Source: Streptomyces sp. NBC_01551 | GTDB taxonomy: Bacteria > Actinomycetota > Actinomycetes > Streptomycetales > Streptomycetaceae | NCBI RefSeq assembly: GCF_026339935.1 | Contig: NZ_JAPEPX010000001.1 | Location: forward strand, 6,103,501-6,167,500 | Direction: 5' to 3' | Length of the DNA: 64,000 nucleotides | In this document: in pieces, positions 10,162-18,905 of the stretch | How the letters are laid out: every line of letters starts with the position of its first letter | How positions within the stretch are numbered: position 1 is the stretch's first letter | Program-made: the position numbers and the translations under genes | The notes under the pieces: model-generated | The model's database searches: none | What the model was told of the DNA's origin: nothing | What the model saw: only the letters and a program-made list of their open reading frames with translations

Positions 10162-12309
10162 ATGAAGCGAAGCCTTCGCACCACCGCGTTAACGGTGGGC
10201 GCGCTCATCGCCGCCCTCGGCCTGCCGACCGCCACGGCGCACGCCGACACCACCACGCCCCGCGTCGATCTGCGGGTGCTGGTCGTGACCGACGGCGGTC
10301 CGGCCGTCCAGGCCATCACGGCGGAGCTGGAGTCGACGGGAACGCCGTACACACAGGTGGACCTGACACGGTCCGACCGTCCCACGATCAACCCGGCGTT
10401 CCTCGCCGACACCGTGGACGGCCGGCCGCGCGCGAAGTACCAGGCCGTCGTCCTGCCCAACGACAACCCGTTCGCGGCGGGCTCCGCCGAGATGTCGGCC
10501 CTGGCCGCCTACGAGCAGACCTACGCGATCCCGCAGGTCGACGCCTACACCTGGGCGCGCCCCGCGGTCGGCCTCCAGTACTTCGCCTCCGGCGGCTACG
10601 CGGGCAGCGTCGACGGCGCGCAGGCCACGGCCACCGCCGCGGGCCGCTCCGGGGCGTTCGGCTACCTCGAAGGAGCGGTGCCCTTCGAGGACAACTCGCC
10701 GACCGTGGGAGAGAGCTACGCCTACCTCGCGCAGCCCGCGCCCGGCGCGGACTTCACCCCGTACGTCGACGCCCCCATACCGGGCACCACGCGGCGCGGG
10801 TCGCTGGTCGGCGAGTACCGGCACGACGGCCGGCGCGAACTCGTCGTGACCTTCGTCTACAACCGCTACCAGCAGCAGTTCCGGCTGCTGGCCCGCGGCA
10901 TCGTGGAGTGGATGACCGGCGGCGTGCACCTGGGCGCCTCCCGCAACTACTTCTCCGTCCACGTCGACGACGTCTTCGCCGCCGACGACCGCTGGGACAC
11001 CCAGCTCAACTGCACCCCCGGCGACGTCGACTGCGCGGCCGGCGCGGGCACGCCCAACCCGATCCGCATGACGGCGGCGGACGCCGAATACGCCAAGAAC
11101 TGGCAGAGCGGCAAGGGCTTCACCCTCGACATGGTCTACAACGGCGCCGGCAGCCTGGACCAGCGCGAGGACCACGACGGCGTCGACGAACTGGCCGACA
11201 AGCTCCAGGCCGACCGCAACCAGTTCCGCTGGGTCAACCACACCTACACGCACGCCTTCCTCGGCTGCGAGCAGGACACCAGCGTGGTGCCCTGGCGGTG
11301 CGCCACCAACCCGGGCGGCGGCACCAAGTGGGTCAGCCGCACCGCCATCGACGACGAGATCGTCCTCAACCGCGTCTGGGGCCAGAGCTTCGGCCTGCCC
11401 CTGGAGACCGACGAACTGGTCACCGGTGAGCACTCGGGCATGGCGGTCCTGCCGCAGCAGACCCAGGACAACCCCAACCTCGCCCTCTCCGTGACCGGCA
11501 ACGGCGTCAAGTGGCTCGCCTCCGACAACTCCCGGGACCCCGAGCAGCGCCGGATCGGCTCGGCCTCCACCGTCGCCCGCTACCCGATGAACGTCTACTA
11601 CAACGTCGGGAAGGCCGCCGAGGCGGTCGACGAGTACAACTGGATCTACAGCTCCCGGGCCCAGGGCGGCAGCGGCATCTGCGAGGACCACGCCGACACC
11701 ACCACCTGTCTGTCCGCGCCGCTCGACACGGCCACCGGATACGCCGGCCACATCGTGCCGCTGGAGACCCGCACCGCCCTCGGGCACGTGCTCGCCAACG
11801 ACCCGAAGCCGCACTTCATCCACCAGTCCAACCTGGCCGAGGAACGCCTCGCGTACCCGGTGCTGAACGGCGTCATCGACGGCTACGACGCCCTGTTCGC
11901 CGCCAACACGCCCCTGGTGAACCAGCGGATGAAGGACATCGGCGCCGAGCTGGGGCGCCGCGCGGCCTGGAAGACCGCCCTCCAGGCCGGTCAGGTCACC
12001 GCGTACCGCATCGGCGACACCGTCACCGTCACGGCGCCGAACGGCGTCGAGGTCACCGCGAGCCTGCCCGCCGGCACCCGGCTGGGCGGTGCGGGCGGCG
12101 CCGCCTTCGGCAGCCCGTACGCGGGCCAAGCCTCCGGCTGGACCACCTCGGCCGGCACGCCGCTGACCCTCGCCCTGCCGTCGACGGCGCCCGCGGCCCC
12201 GTCCGCGGCGACCGCCCCCGCCCGCCCGGCTCCGGCCTCCGCGCCCGCCCCGGCCGCCCACGTCCCGGCGGCCGTGCGCGAGGGCGGCGCCGACGACGCC
12301 CGGGGCTGA
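10162..12309 (+). CDS. Agd3-like (CE18-type) secreted polysaccharide deacetylase
   Basis: The 715-residue exported protein (signal peptide ending near ATAHA-D29) resembles the fungal Agd3 family, which N-deacetylates galactosaminogalactan. The N-terminal half begins DLRVLVVTDGGPAVQAITAE and may correspond to the Agd3 carbohydrate-binding module. The deacetylase domain shows the metal/catalytic motifs FSVHVDDVF (Asp269-Asp270) and NHTYTHAF (His360-x3-His364). The C-terminus ends in an Ala/Pro-rich tail of about 60 residues, possibly wall-spanning. A GGGAGGGG ribosome-binding site precedes the ATG. The gene heads a cluster with PelF, Sph3-like and Ega3-like genes, which strongly supports a role in modifying an amino-sugar polymer outside the cell. 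Deacetylation of a different N-acetylhexosamine polymer remains possible. Confidence 0.8.
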   Translation: MKRSLRTTALTVGALIAALGLPTATAHADTTTPRVDLRVLVVTDGGPAVQAITAELESTGTPYTQVDLTRSDRPTINPAFLADTVDGRPRAKYQAVVLPNDNPFAAGSAEMSALAAYEQTYAIPQVDAYTWARPAVGLQYFASGGYAGSVDGAQATATAAGRSGAFGYLEGAVPFEDNSPTVGESYAYLAQPAPGADFTPYVDAPIPGTTRRGSLVGEYRHDGRRELVVTFVYNRYQQQFRLLARGIVEWMTGGVHLGASRNYFSVHVDDVFAADDRWDTQLNCTPGDVDCAAGAGTPNPIRMTAADAEYAKNWQSGKGFTLDMVYNGAGSLDQREDHDGVDELADKLQADRNQFRWVNHTYTHAFLGCEQDTSVVPWRCATNPGGGTKWVSRTAIDDEIVLNRVWGQSFGLPLETDELVTGEHSGMAVLPQQTQDNPNLALSVTGNGVKWLASDNSRDPEQRRIGSASTVARYPMNVYYNVGKAAEAVDEYNWIYSSRAQGGSGICEDHADTTTCLSAPLDTATGYAGHIVPLETRTALGHVLANDPKPHFIHQSNLAEERLAYPVLNGVIDGYDALFAANTPLVNQRMKDIGAELGRRAAWKTALQAGQVTAYRIGDTVTVTAPNGVEVTASLPAGTRLGGAGGAAFGSPYAGQASGWTTSAGTPLTLALPSTAPAAPSAATAPARPAPASAPAPAAHVPAAVREGGADDARG

Positions 12310-12321
12310 ACGGCGTACCCC

Positions 12322-12356
12322 GCGGTCCCGGCCACTCCGCCCCAGGCCGGGACCGC
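12322..12356 (+). terminator. Stem-loop between the deacetylase and pelF-like genes
   Basis: A perfect 12-bp stem GCGGTCCCGGCC/GGCCGGGACCGC with an 11-base loop lies in the 83-bp gap. It could terminate part of the transcription after the deacetylase gene or protect mRNA ends, making the first gene more abundant than the rest. Confidence 0.65.
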
Positions 12357-12392
12357 ACCGACCACCCCACACACCGGCCGTGGAGCACACCC

Positions 12393-13985
12393 ATGCACGT
12401 TCACCGCGGCGCGCGGCGCCCCGGCGCGACGCACGTCACCCTGCTCACCGAAGGCACCTATCCCCACAGTCACGGCGGTGTCAGCGTCTGGTGCGACCAA
12501 CTCGTCCAGGGCATGCCCGACCTCGACTTCGACGTCATAGCCGTCACCGGCACCGGCCGCGAACCCGTGGTCTGGGAGCTGCCCGGCCACGTCGTGGGCG
12601 TCACACCCGTTCCGATGTGGGGCGCCCCGCCGGAGGGCCGCGCCCCCCGGGGACGCGCCCACCGCCGGCTGTCCGCCGCCTACGAGCAGTTCCTGACGGC
12701 GCTCCTCGACCCCTGCGCCGAGGACGGGTTCGCCCCCGCGCTGTACACGATGGCCCGAGCCGCCGCCGACGGCACCCTCAGTCCGTTCCTCCGCGGTGAC
12801 CACGCGATATCCGTCCTCGCGGCCGTCTGGAACCGGCCCGGGCTCGCCGTGCGCGAGGCCCGGCCGACCCTGCACGACGCGCTCACCGCGACCTCCCTGC
12901 TGGAACACGCGCTGCGCCCGCTGGCCGCGCCGCCGCCGGAACACGGGGTGGCCCACGCGGTCAGCGGCGGCGTCGCCGTGCTGCCCGGGCTGGCCGCGCT
13001 GGAACGGCACGGCGTCCCGCTGCTGCTGACCGAGCACGGCGTCTACCTGCGGGAGCGCTACCTCGGCTACCGAACCGCCCCGTACCGCTGGCCGGTGAAG
13101 GCCGTCGTCCTCGGCTTCTTCCGGCTGCTGGCCGAGGAGAGCTACCGGCGGGCCGCCCTGGTCACCCCGGGCAACCGCTACAACCGGCTGTGGGAGGAGC
13201 AGGGCGGCGCCGACCCGCAGGCCATCCGTACCGTCTACAACGGGGTCGACCCCGCCGCCTTCCCGCCGGCCGGGCCGGAGCCGGACGCGCCGACCCTCAG
13301 CTGGGCCGGCCGGGTCGACCCGATCAAGGACCTGGAGACCCTGATCCGCGCCTTCGCCCTCGTCAGGGAGCGGGTGCCCGAGGCCAGGCTGCGCCTGTTC
13401 GGCGGGACGCCGCGCGGCGGCGAGGCGTACCGCGAGCGCTGCGAGGCACTGGCCCGCGACCTCGGGCACGCGGACGCGGTCACCTTCGAAGGCCGGGTCG
13501 ACGACATCAAGGACGCCTACGCGGCGGGCAACGTCGTGATGCTCTCCAGCATCAGCGAAGGCTTCCCCTTCACCCTCATCGAGGCCATGTCCTGCGGGCG
13601 GGCGACCGTCTCCACCGACGTGGGCGGGGTGCGGGAGGCCGTCGGCGAGACGGGCCTGGTGGTCCCGCCGCGCGACCCGGCCGCCATGGCGGAGGCCGCC
13701 CTGGAACTGCTGGGCGACGCCCCGAGGCGCGCGGCGATGGGGGAGGGGGCGCGGCTGCGGGTCATCGAGCAGTTCACCCTGCGCCAGACCATCGACACCT
13801 TCCGCTCCATCTACCTGGAACTGCCGGAACTCGAACGGATCTCGCAGCTGTCCCGGAACGCGCGGACGGCCAGGACCGCGCACACCTCGCGGACCGCGCA
13901 GACCTCCGGCGTCCGTACGCCGGCGCCCACGCCGATCGAGACGGCGCCCTCGTCGGCGCCCGTCGCGGGGAGCATGGCCGGATGA
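12393..13985 (+). CDS. pelF: PelF-like GT4 glycosyltransferase (putative exopolysaccharide polymerase)
   Basis: The 530-residue cytosolic protein begins with the PelF signature LLTEGTYPHSHGGVSVWCDQ (DUF3492 region). It continues with a GT4 catalytic half: TEHGVYLRERYLGY, VTPGNRYNRLWEEQGG, RTVYNGVDP, LSWAGRVDPIKDLETLIRAF and the ISEGFPFTLIEAMSCGR nucleotide-sugar motif. In Pel systems PelF polymerises UDP-linked N-acetylhexosamine. The last 65 residues are a low-complexity Ala/Thr/Ser/Arg tail not usual for PelF. The gene overlaps the following membrane-protein gene by ATGA, as expected for a PelF/PelG-like pair. Symbol used in the sense of family membership. Confidence 0.85.
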   Translation: MHVHRGARRPGATHVTLLTEGTYPHSHGGVSVWCDQLVQGMPDLDFDVIAVTGTGREPVVWELPGHVVGVTPVPMWGAPPEGRAPRGRAHRRLSAAYEQFLTALLDPCAEDGFAPALYTMARAAADGTLSPFLRGDHAISVLAAVWNRPGLAVREARPTLHDALTATSLLEHALRPLAAPPPEHGVAHAVSGGVAVLPGLAALERHGVPLLLTEHGVYLRERYLGYRTAPYRWPVKAVVLGFFRLLAEESYRRAALVTPGNRYNRLWEEQGGADPQAIRTVYNGVDPAAFPPAGPEPDAPTLSWAGRVDPIKDLETLIRAFALVRERVPEARLRLFGGTPRGGEAYRERCEALARDLGHADAVTFEGRVDDIKDAYAAGNVVMLSSISEGFPFTLIEAMSCGRATVSTDVGGVREAVGETGLVVPPRDPAAMAEAALELLGDAPRRAAMGEGARLRVIEQFTLRQTIDTFRSIYLELPELERISQLSRNARTARTAHTSRTAQTSGVRTPAPTPIETAPSSAPVAGSMAG

Positions 13986-15394
13986 GCGGGCCGATGGCAC
14001 TCGAACCCGGCGGAACCGAACAGGACACGCTGGCGCTCCGGCTGGCCGACACCAGCCGGCGCCCGGCGCGCCGCCTGCGGCCCGACACCACGCTCACCCT
14101 GCGGCTGCCCGGGTTCGGGCCCAACGAGGAGGAGGTCAGCCGGCTCGCCGCCGAACTGGCCGACCGCGTCGGCCCCGCCGTCCACCCGTACGAGGTGGCC
14201 GCCCTGCTGGAGGCCGAGGGCCTGTCCGCCGACATGATCCGGGAGCGGTACGGGCACCCGAACATCTTCTCCCTCGCGGCCGCGCTGTACGAGCGGGTGC
14301 CCCGGGTCTTCCCGGAACCCGCCACGACGCCGGACCCGTGGCGGCCGGACACCGTGCGCTGCCTGCTGCGCGGCGTGCTCTTCGCCCTCCCCGGGCTGGC
14401 GTACCTGCTCACCGCGCCGCTGTGGCACCCGAGCCGGGACGCCGCCGCGCTGATCCTCGCCGGGATCGTCTCCTGGGCGTGGGGCCAGGCCCTCGGGCAC
14501 CGGGCCTATCTGCGGATGGTGGCCGGGCAGCGCGAGGCCGGCCGGACGCTGCTGGTGGGAGCCCCGGTCGGCGCCGTCGTCGCCACGGCGGCCGCCGCGG
14601 TGCCGGCGGGCGGCGGGCCGGCGATCTGGGCGGCGGCCCTCCAGTCGCTCTACCTGGCGGCCGCCGGAATCCTGCTCGTGCTGGGCCGGGAGCGCTTGCT
14701 GCTGGCCGCGCTCACCCCGCTGATCGTGGGGGGCGCCGCGCTGCCGTGGTGGGAACCGGGACGCCCGCTGCGCGTCGGCCTGCCGGCGCTCGCACTCGCC
14801 GGGACGCTCGCCGCGGCCGGCCGGGCGCTGCGCGCCGCGTACGCCGCCCCGGCGGCGGTCGGGGACGCCGGCGCCCGGCCCCGGCTGCTGCGGTCCCTCC
14901 CGTACGGGCTGTTCGGGCTGGCCGCGGCGGTGCTGGTGCTGCTGGAGGGGCGTCAGGAGCCGTACGCGGTGATCGCGCTGACCGTGAGCATGGGGCCGGC
15001 CGAATGGCTGCTCTACCGCTTCCGCGGCATGTCGGTCAGCGCGCTCGGCGCGGCCGCGACACCCGCCGGCTTCCTGCTGCGGTCGGCCGGCGTACTCGGC
15101 CTCTGCCTGGGCGCCTACGTACTGCTCCTGCTCCCCGTGGCACTGCTCACCGGAGCCGGCCCGGCCGCGCTGATGCTGCTCGCGGCCACCCTGTGGACCG
15201 CGTTGCTGCTCCAGGCCTTCGGGGTGGCCTGGCCGCCCGCCGTCATCTGCCTGACGGCCGCCGGCGCCGCGGGCGCGGTCACGCTCCTCGGCCCCCCGGG
15301 CCCGCTGATCCTGCCGCTGAGCTGCGGCGCCGCCGCGCTGAGCCTGGCCGGCTGCGCGCTGTGGATCCTCGGCCGCCCGGCCCGGCACGCCTGA
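13982..15394 (+). CDS. Polytopic membrane protein, putative PelG-like partner of the glycosyltransferase
   Basis: The 470-residue protein has a hydrophilic N-terminal region of about 135 residues followed by roughly ten to twelve hydrophobic segments, among them CLLRGVLFALPGLAYLLTA, AALILAGIVSWAWGQALG and GLCLGAYVLLLLPVALLTG. Length, topology and coupling to pelF match PelG, the membrane transporter of Pel systems. I cannot see a diagnostic PelG sequence signature, so the assignment rests on context. It may form the export channel for the polymer. Alternative: an unrelated actinobacterial membrane protein. Its stop region is followed by an unusual tandem repeat. Confidence 0.65.
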   Translation: MSGPMALEPGGTEQDTLALRLADTSRRPARRLRPDTTLTLRLPGFGPNEEEVSRLAAELADRVGPAVHPYEVAALLEAEGLSADMIRERYGHPNIFSLAAALYERVPRVFPEPATTPDPWRPDTVRCLLRGVLFALPGLAYLLTAPLWHPSRDAAALILAGIVSWAWGQALGHRAYLRMVAGQREAGRTLLVGAPVGAVVATAAAAVPAGGGPAIWAAALQSLYLAAAGILLVLGRERLLLAALTPLIVGGAALPWWEPGRPLRVGLPALALAGTLAAAGRALRAAYAAPAAVGDAGARPRLLRSLPYGLFGLAAAVLVLLEGRQEPYAVIALTVSMGPAEWLLYRFRGMSVSALGAAATPAGFLLRSAGVLGLCLGAYVLLLLPVALLTGAGPAALMLLAATLWTALLLQAFGVAWPPAVICLTAAGAAGAVTLLGPPGPLILPLSCGAAALSLAGCALWILGRPARHA

Positions 15395-15450
15395 CCACCC
15401 CTGCCACACCGCGCACCCGGCACGACGCGCGCCTGCCACAAGGCGCACCC

Positions 15451-15514
15451 GCCTGACCACGCACCTGCCTGACCACGCACTCGCCTGACCACGTACCTGC
15501 CTGACCATGCAACC
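15451..15514. repeat. Four tandem 16-bp imperfect repeats
   Basis: Units start at 15451, 15467, 15483 and 15499 and share GCCTGACCAC(G)CAC. The first two differ only in their last two bases; the last has GACCATGC. A related copy at 15389 spans the stop codon of the membrane-protein gene, so the array may have grown from that 3' end. The fourth unit creates an ATG at 15507 that could be mistaken for the start of the next gene. Confidence 0.85.
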
Positions 15515-15533
15515 CACAAGAAGGGCACGTCAG

Positions 15534-16535
15534 TTGACCTCCGCACCGCTCGCCGCCGTCACCGGAGCCGAAGGCTTCATCGGCTCCCACCTCACCGAGG
15601 CCCTGGTCGCCCGCGGATACCGGGTCCGGGCCATGGCCCAGTACAACTCCTTCTCCTCGTACGGATGGCTGGAGACGCTGGCCCCGGACGTCCTCGACCA
15701 GGTCGAGATCGTCCTCGGTGACGTCCGGGACCCCGGCTCCGTCCGCGGACTGCTCGAAGGCGCCGAATCCGCCTACCACCTCGCCGCGCTGATCGCCATC
15801 CCGTACTCCTACCGGGCGCCGCACAGCTACGTCGACACCAACGTCACCGGCACCCTCAACGTGCTGGAGGCCGTCCGCGCGCTCGGCACGCCCCGCCTCG
15901 TGCACACCTCCACCAGCGAGACGTACGGCACCGCGCAGACCGTGCCGATCACCGAGGACCACCCCATCAACACACAGTCCCCGTACGCCGCTTCGAAGGC
16001 GGGCGGGGACCGGCTGGCCGACAGCTACCACGCGAGCTTCGGCACCCCGGTGGTCACGCTCCGCCCGTTCAACACCTACGGGCCCCGGCAGTCGATGCGC
16101 GCGGTGATCCCCACCGTCATCGGCCAGGTGGCCGCCGGGGAACGCGCCATCACCCTCGGCGACCTGCGGCCCACCCGCGACTTCAGCTACGTCCGCGACA
16201 CCGCGCAGGCCTTCCTCGCGGCGGGCACCGCGCCCGCCGAGCAGGTCGTGGGCCGCACCTTCAACTCCGGTACCGGCGGGGAGATCTCGGTCGGCGACCT
16301 GGTCGCGCTGATCGGCAAGGTGATGGACGTACCGATCGACGTGCGCGAGGACAGCGAGCGGCTGCGGCCCGCCAACTCCGAGGTGATGCGGCTGGTCGCC
16401 GACGCGAGCCGGCTCACCGCCGCCACCGGCTGGAAGCCGGCGCACACCCTGGAGCAAGGCCTCGCGCACACGGTCGAGTTCTTCCGCGACCCGGCCAACC
16501 TGGCCCGCTACAAAACGGGCATCTACAACATCTGA
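15534..16535 (+). CDS. NAD-dependent sugar-nucleotide epimerase/4,6-dehydratase (extended SDR)
   Basis: The 333-residue extended SDR has the NAD motif VTGAEGFIGSHLTEALVARG, the catalytic SPYAASKAGGDRLADS (YxxxK) and LRPFNTYGPRQSMRAVIPT. The RVRAMAQYNSFSSYGWLE stretch is typical of the LegB-like NDP-N-acetylglucosamine 4,6-dehydratase group, as I recall it. I prefer the TTG at 15534 because AAGAAGGG lies 8 bases upstream. An ATG at 15507 has no ribosome-binding site and arises inside a repeat. In this cluster it probably makes or modifies the activated sugar to be polymerised. True C4-epimerase activity (as in PelX/Uge3) is the alternative. Confidence 0.82.
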   Translation: MTSAPLAAVTGAEGFIGSHLTEALVARGYRVRAMAQYNSFSSYGWLETLAPDVLDQVEIVLGDVRDPGSVRGLLEGAESAYHLAALIAIPYSYRAPHSYVDTNVTGTLNVLEAVRALGTPRLVHTSTSETYGTAQTVPITEDHPINTQSPYAASKAGGDRLADSYHASFGTPVVTLRPFNTYGPRQSMRAVIPTVIGQVAAGERAITLGDLRPTRDFSYVRDTAQAFLAAGTAPAEQVVGRTFNSGTGGEISVGDLVALIGKVMDVPIDVREDSERLRPANSEVMRLVADASRLTAATGWKPAHTLEQGLAHTVEFFRDPANLARYKTGIYNI

Positions 16536-16613
16536 CGCGCGTACCGCCGACGTTCACCGACATCCCCACGTCACTCACTCACCGTCCCCCCACGCGACCA
16601 AGGAGGAGACCCC

Positions 16614-17327
16614 ATGTACGCAGTGATCCTGGCGGGCGGCAAGGGCGTTCGGCTACGGCCCTACACCACCGCCCTGCCCAAGCCGCTCGTCCCCATCGGC
16701 GACCAGCACGCCATCCTGGAGATCGTGCTGCGCCAGCTCTCGCGGGCCGGCTTCACCCGCTGCACCATCGCCATCGGTCACCTGGGCGAGATCATCCGCG
16801 CCTACGTCGGCAACGGCTCGCAGTGGGGCATGAGCATCGACTACGCGACGGAGGAGAGCCCGCTGGGCACCATGGGCCCGCTGCTGAACCTGCGCGACAG
16901 ACTGCCCGAGACCTTCCTCGTCATGAACGGCGACGTCCTCACCGACCTCGACTACGCCGACGTGCTGCGCAGCCACGAGGAATCGGGCGCGCCCCTGACC
17001 ATCGCCACCTACCCCCGCAAGGTGCACATCGACTTCGGGGTCCTGACCACCGACGCCAGCCGCGTGGTCGGCTTCACCGAGAAGCCGAGCATGGACTACC
17101 ACGTCTCCATGGGGGTGTACGGCCTGAGCCGGGCCACCCTCGACCACTACACGCCCGGCCTGCCGCTCGGCTTCGACGAGCTCGTCCTCGACCTGCTGGG
17201 CAGCGGGAACCTCCCGCACTCCTACGCGTTCGACGGCTACTGGCTCGACATAGGCCGCCCCGACGACTACGACCGGGCCAACGCCGAGTTCACCAGCCGC
17301 AAGTCCCTGCTGCTCAAGGGAGCCTGA
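16614..17327 (+). CDS. Sugar-1-phosphate nucleotidyltransferase
   Basis: The 237-residue protein has the pyrophosphorylase signature MYAVILAGGKGVRLRPYT, then LPKPLVPIGDQHAILEIVL, the metal-binding FLVMNGDVLTDLD and GFTEKPSMDYHVSMGVYG. It would activate a sugar phosphate to an NDP-sugar for the dehydratase and epimerase encoded on either side. Which nucleotide and sugar it uses cannot be read from the sequence. A strong AAGGAGGAG ribosome-binding site lies just upstream. Such a gene is absent from classical Pel and fungal GAG clusters, so it suggests a dedicated, perhaps unusual, sugar donor. Confidence 0.88.
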   Translation: MYAVILAGGKGVRLRPYTTALPKPLVPIGDQHAILEIVLRQLSRAGFTRCTIAIGHLGEIIRAYVGNGSQWGMSIDYATEESPLGTMGPLLNLRDRLPETFLVMNGDVLTDLDYADVLRSHEESGAPLTIATYPRKVHIDFGVLTTDASRVVGFTEKPSMDYHVSMGVYGLSRATLDHYTPGLPLGFDELVLDLLGSGNLPHSYAFDGYWLDIGRPDDYDRANAEFTSRKSLLLKGA

Positions 17328-17334
17328 GCACGTC

Positions 17335-18246
17335 ATGCGCATTCTCGTCCTGGGCCGAACCGGCTACCTGGGCGCCCACGTCGTCGACCGCCTGCGCGCC
17401 CTCCCGGGCGCGCGGGTGTTCGACGGCGGTCGCTCGCCCGACGCCGACTTCGGCGTCGACCTCGCCGCCGACCGGCCCGAACGGCTGGCGGCCACCCTGG
17501 CCGCCGCGGCACCCGACGTGGTGGTCAACTGCGCCGGCGCCACCGGCGGGGACGCCGTGACGCTCGCCGAGGTCAACGCCCGCGGCCCCGCCGCCCTGTG
17601 CGCCGCGCTGCGCGAGGCGGCGCCCGCGGCGCGCCTGGTCCACCTGGGCTCGGCCGCCGAGTACGGCCCCGGCGAACCGGACACCCGGGTGACGGAGTGG
17701 GCCGCAACCCGCCCGGTCGGCCCGTACGGCGCGACGAAGCTGGCCGGCACGGTCGCGGTGACCTCCTCCGGCCTGGACGCGGTGGTCCTGCGGGTGGGCA
17801 ACCCCGTGGGACCCGGAGCCCCGCTCACCGGACTGCCGGGCCGCATCGCCGCGCTGCTGCGCGAGGCGGGCCCGGATCCCGAAGCGGTGCTGCGGCTGGG
17901 CGACCTGTCCGCCCACCGGGACTTCGTGGACGTACGCGACGTCGCGCAGGCGGTGGCGCTCGCGGTCACCGCGCCCGGCCCGCTGCCGCCCGTACTGAAC
18001 ATCGGCTCCGGGCGCGCCGTCCCGGTCCGCGCACTGGTGCGCGTCCTCGCCGCCAGGGCCGGTTTCCGGGGGCGGATCGAGGAGGCGGAGGCGGGCGGAT
18101 CGGCCCGCTCGGCCCAGGTGTCGTGGCAGTGCTCCGACATCACCGCGGCAGCCGAGGCCCTCGGCTGGCGCCCGGCCCACGGGCTCGGCGACACGCTCGC
18201 CGCGCTGTGGGCGGCGACGGCCGCGGAAAGCATCGGCACACCGTGA
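17335..18246 (+). CDS. NAD-dependent epimerase/dehydratase family protein
   Basis: The 303-residue SDR starts 7 bases after the nucleotidyltransferase stop. It has MRILVLGRTGYLGAHVVDRL (GxxGxxG), VVNCAGATGGDAVTLAEVNA, VHLGSAAEYGPGE and the catalytic PYGATK (YxxxK). The later region, DLSAHRDFVDVRDVAQAVAL, is typical of sugar-nucleotide epimerases/reductases. It most likely finishes the NDP-sugar donor (epimerisation or C4 reduction). It overlaps the spherulin-4 gene by GTGA. Confidence 0.82.
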   Translation: MRILVLGRTGYLGAHVVDRLRALPGARVFDGGRSPDADFGVDLAADRPERLAATLAAAAPDVVVNCAGATGGDAVTLAEVNARGPAALCAALREAAPAARLVHLGSAAEYGPGEPDTRVTEWAATRPVGPYGATKLAGTVAVTSSGLDAVVLRVGNPVGPGAPLTGLPGRIAALLREAGPDPEAVLRLGDLSAHRDFVDVRDVAQAVALAVTAPGPLPPVLNIGSGRAVPVRALVRVLAARAGFRGRIEEAEAGGSARSAQVSWQCSDITAAAEALGWRPAHGLGDTLAALWAATAAESIGTP

Positions 18247-18905
18247 GCCTGCTCGTTCCGCTGTACGTCCACCCCGCCGAGGAGCCCGGTGCCTGGCACC
18301 GCCTGATCACGGGCGCCGCCGACACGTACGGGGTGGTGATCAACCCCGCCGACGGGCCGGGCACCCGCCCCGACCCGGCCTTCACCGCCGCGGCCGCCGC
18401 GCTCCGGGCGGCCGGGGCCCGGCTGCTCGGGTACGTGGACACCGCCTACGGGGCCCGCAGCCAGGCCGAGGTCATGCACGAGATGCTCCGGCACCAGGAG
18501 TGGTACGCGGCCGACGGCTGCTTCCTCGACCGGGTGACGGCGACCCCGCAGGGGCTGCCCGCCTGCCGCCGGCTGGTCCGGTCGCTGCGCCGGGCCGGGG
18601 TGACGACCGTGGTGCTCAACCCGGGCGTCCACCCCACGGCCGGGTATGTGCGCCTCGCCGATCTGACCGTCACCTTCGAAGGGCACTGGTCGACGTACGT
18701 CTCGGCCTTCGCCCGGCCGGCCTGGACGGCGCGGCACCAGCCCGAGCGGTTCTGCCACCTCGTCTACGGGGTGCCCGAGGCCCTGATCCCGCTCGCGGTG
18801 CGCACCGCGAACGAGCGGGGCGCGGCGGTGTCGGGCCCGGTGACGGGCGAACCACCCAACCCCTGGAACCAGTTGACCCCCGCACTCACCGGGATGGAGC
18901 GATGA
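18243..18905 (+). CDS. Spherulin-4 family glycoside hydrolase-like protein (Sph3/GH135-like)
   Basis: The 220-residue protein has the spherulation-specific family 4 pattern: LLVPLYVHPAEEPGAW, YGVVINPADGPGTRPDPAF, GARLLGYVDTAYGARS, ADGCFLDRVTA with the likely catalytic Asp, and TVVLNPGVHPTAGY. The fungal homologue Sph3 is a GH135 hydrolase needed for GAG synthesis. I see no signal peptide, so it may act inside the cell, or reach the surface by another route. Starts GTG, overlapping the epimerase gene, and overlaps the GH114 gene by ATGA. Together with the neighbouring GH114 and Agd3-like genes it marks this cluster as GAG-like. Confidence 0.8.
   Translation: MSLLVPLYVHPAEEPGAWHRLITGAADTYGVVINPADGPGTRPDPAFTAAAAALRAAGARLLGYVDTAYGARSQAEVMHEMLRHQEWYAADGCFLDRVTATPQGLPACRRLVRSLRRAGVTTVVLNPGVHPTAGYVRLADLTVTFEGHWSTYVSAFARPAWTARHQPERFCHLVYGVPEALIPLAVRTANERGAAVSGPVTGEPPNPWNQLTPALTGMER

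Noticed and set aside
10162..12309. Ordinary peptidoglycan or chitin (NodB) deacetylase
   Set aside because: Length, N-terminal domain and the HVDDVF...HTYTH arrangement fit the Agd3-like family better, and the neighbouring genes are GAG/Pel-type.
15451..15514. Tandem repeats as a possible CRISPR array
   Set aside because: Units are contiguous 16-mers with no spacers, and no cas genes are present.
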